Shown: positions 5,520 to 6,461 of the stretch, piece after piece
How the letters are laid out: every line of letters begins with the position of its first letter
Numbering within the stretch: position 1 is the stretch's first letter
Assembly: GCA_002505805.1 (NCBI GenBank)
Contig: DAWB01000231.1
Coordinates: 2,260 to 8,720, forward strand
DNA: 6,461 nucleotides
DNA from: Methanosaeta sp. UBA80
GTDB taxonomy: Archaea > Halobacteriota > Methanosarcinia > Methanotrichales > Methanotrichaceae
Reading direction: 5' to 3'
Made by a program: the position numbers and the translations under genes
Notes under the pieces: generated by a model
Seen by the model: only the letters and a program-made list of their open reading frames with translations
What the model was told of the DNA's origin: nothing
Databases searched by the model: none

Positions 5520-6291
5520 CTTTGTCTTTGATCAGCCTGTTCCAGATCTCCTGCTCCGATCCCAGGTCATATTTTTTGCGGAAGAAATGGGCCACATTGG
5601 CGATGTCCCGCTCTAAAAACCGCCTGGCCTGGGGATGGTCCAGGGTTACCGACTGTCCCATATCTATGATCACCGGCTCCCCCTGATTATAGAGGATATT
5701 GAACTCGGAAAGATCGGCATGAACCAGTTGGGCTCGATTATAGAGTAAAGATATATAATGAATGATCCGTTCATAAATGGCTCTGGCCTCTTCCTGCTCC
5801 AGATTCGTATCTTTTAGAGTAGGAGCAACCTGCCCATCCGCCACAATGAGATCCATGACCAGGATATTTTCCTTCATGGCGATAGGATGAGGCACAGAGA
5901 CGCCCGCCTCCTCTGCCCGGCTCAGGTTTCGAAACTCCTTTCTGGTCCAGGCGGCTACTATGGCTCTCTTGGTTCCCCTGACGCTGGAAAATCTCGGATC
6001 GCCCTGCAGATAATCCTGCATGGCATTGAAGTTGCTGGTGGAGATGCGGTAGATCTTAAGAGCCAGCTCATTCTCTCCAACTATGGCCCTGAAAATGTTG
6101 GCCTCTTTTCCGGTGCAGACGGACCCACCCAGAGCATCGATTACGCCTTTGCTGGCCAGGCTGTAGAGGTCCATAAGGGTGCGCTTGTCGAATACTGCAT
6201 CCTGGACGTTCTTGTCATCGGAGTCCTTCAGCCTGGTACGAATGATGTCGATTTTGGTATCGAAATCTTCATCCCTGGTTCGCCTGCTCAT
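5491..6291 (-). CDS. rio1: RIO1-type atypical serine/threonine kinase/ATPase
   Basis: RIO kinases act on pre-small-subunit particles in archaea and eukaryotes, with ATP hydrolysis driving late maturation. At 266 residues this is a normal archaeal RIO1. Seen in order: an N-terminal region; the phosphate-binding loop CTGKEANIF (59-67); LALKIYR with the nucleotide-contacting lysine at 79; the flexible loop rich in Arg/Lys at 97-120; the hinge ENILVMDLI (141-149); the catalytic LVHADLSEFNIL with Asp193 and Asn198; and the metal-binding VIIDMGQSV with Asp210. The residue pattern HADLSEFN favours RIO1 over RIO2, which also has an N-terminal winged helix not seen here. The ATG at 6291 follows GAAAGG at 6303-6298 with 6 bases spacing. 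It lies 10 bases after aIF-1A and overlaps the KH gene, so the three are almost certainly co-transcribed. Confidence 0.95.
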   Translation of the reverse strand: MSRRTRDEDFDTKIDIIRTRLKDSDDKNVQDAVFDKRTLMDLYSLASKGVIDALGGSVCTGKEANIFRAIVGENELALKIYRISTSNFNAMQDYLQGDPRFSSVRGTKRAIVAAWTRKEFRNLSRAEEAGVSVPHPIAMKENILVMDLIVADGQVAPTLKDTNLEQEEARAIYERIIHYISLLYNRAQLVHADLSEFNILYNQGEPVIIDMGQSVTLDHPQARRFLERDIANVAHFFRKKYDLGSEQEIWNRLIKDKDEMEKRRID

Positions 6292-6301
6292 GTAGCGCCT
6301 T

Positions 6302-6460
6302 TCAAGAAGATCCTTTCAGAAATCCTTTGCGCTGCAGCCAGTCCACCTGGGGACCGGTGTATCTCCATACCACATCGGCTTTCTCATTCTGGAATTCCCA
6401 GGGTATGATGATGACCACATCGCCCTCTCGAATCCAGATCCTCTTCTTCATCTTGCCGGG
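6302..6460 (-). CDS. eif1A: Translation initiation factor aIF-1A, C-terminal part (5' end outside window)
   Basis: Archaeal IF-1A, related to bacterial IF1, binds the A-site region of the small subunit during initiation. The last 52 codons are present. They begin [16 protein letters not shown] and run through the OB-fold end: [26 protein letters not shown] and then [10 protein letters not shown]. These match the family's conserved KMKKRxWIRxGD and KADxxWRY segments. The frame is open to the right edge, so roughly the first half is missing. The stop at 6304-6302 is 10 bases ahead of the RIO1 start, and the RIO1 ribosome binding site overlaps this stop. The aIF-1A / RIO1 / Dim2 order is a recurrent archaeal arrangement, which supports all three identifications. 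Confidence 0.95.
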   Translation of the reverse strand, partial: PGKMKKRIWIREGDVVIIIPWEFQNEKADVVWRYTGPQVDWLQRKGFLKGSS

Positions 6461-6461
6461 T

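Noticed and set aside
5887..6408. Plus-strand open frame opposite RIO1 and aIF-1A
   Set aside because: It is antisense to two highly conserved genes and shows no domain.
1..6461. CRISPR array, tRNA, rRNA, insertion sequence or defence system
   Set aside because: No spaced repeats, terminal inverted repeats, tRNA-like cloverleaf, transposase or nuclease motif was seen; the genes have housekeeping or surface character.

Overview
The window looks like a piece of a euryarchaeal methanogen chromosome. The order Methanosarcinales fits best, perhaps a Methanothrix-like organism. The support is an aIF-1A / RIO1 kinase / Dim2-type KH gene string on the minus strand, a DUF1638 protein of the kind common in methanogens, exported proteins rich in N-X-S/T sequons, frequent ATA and AGG/AGA codons, and Shine-Dalgarno-led TTG starts. 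The genus is inference; no 16S rRNA or methanogenesis marker is present.

Layout. Plus strand: (1) the 3' end of a papain-family (C1) cysteine peptidase, bases 2-523; (2) a DUF1638 protein, 588-1166; (3) a thioredoxin with a WCGPC active site, 1169-1576, packed directly behind it. A convergent gap of about 85 bases with a hairpin and A/T-rich stretch (about 1570-1630) closes this unit and probably also the opposing one. Minus strand, read right to left: (4) the 3' end of aIF-1A; (5) RIO1-type kinase; (6) a two-KH-domain Dim2/Pno1-like RNA-binding protein; (7) a site-2-type (M50) intramembrane metalloprotease with two PDZ domains; (8) an exported protein with a C-terminal membrane anchor; (9) a small exported protein with eight potential N-glycosylation sites. 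Genes 4-7 are separated by at most about 10 bases or overlap, so they look like one operon. Genes 8 and 9 are 7 bases apart and look like a second translational unit behind a 64-base gap.

How the genes fit together. aIF-1A, RIO1 and Dim2 act in translation initiation and small-subunit maturation and are a known archaeal neighbourhood. The less expected part is what follows: an intramembrane protease and two surface-type proteins. On the other strand, a cysteine-containing DUF1638 protein and a thioredoxin appear to be translated as a pair. I see no CRISPR, tRNA, rRNA, insertion sequence, toxin-antitoxin or recognisable defence system. No stretch over 300 bases lacks a gene. The strongest leads are the DUF1638-thioredoxin pair and the protease plus sequon-rich surface pair; neither is proof of a new system.
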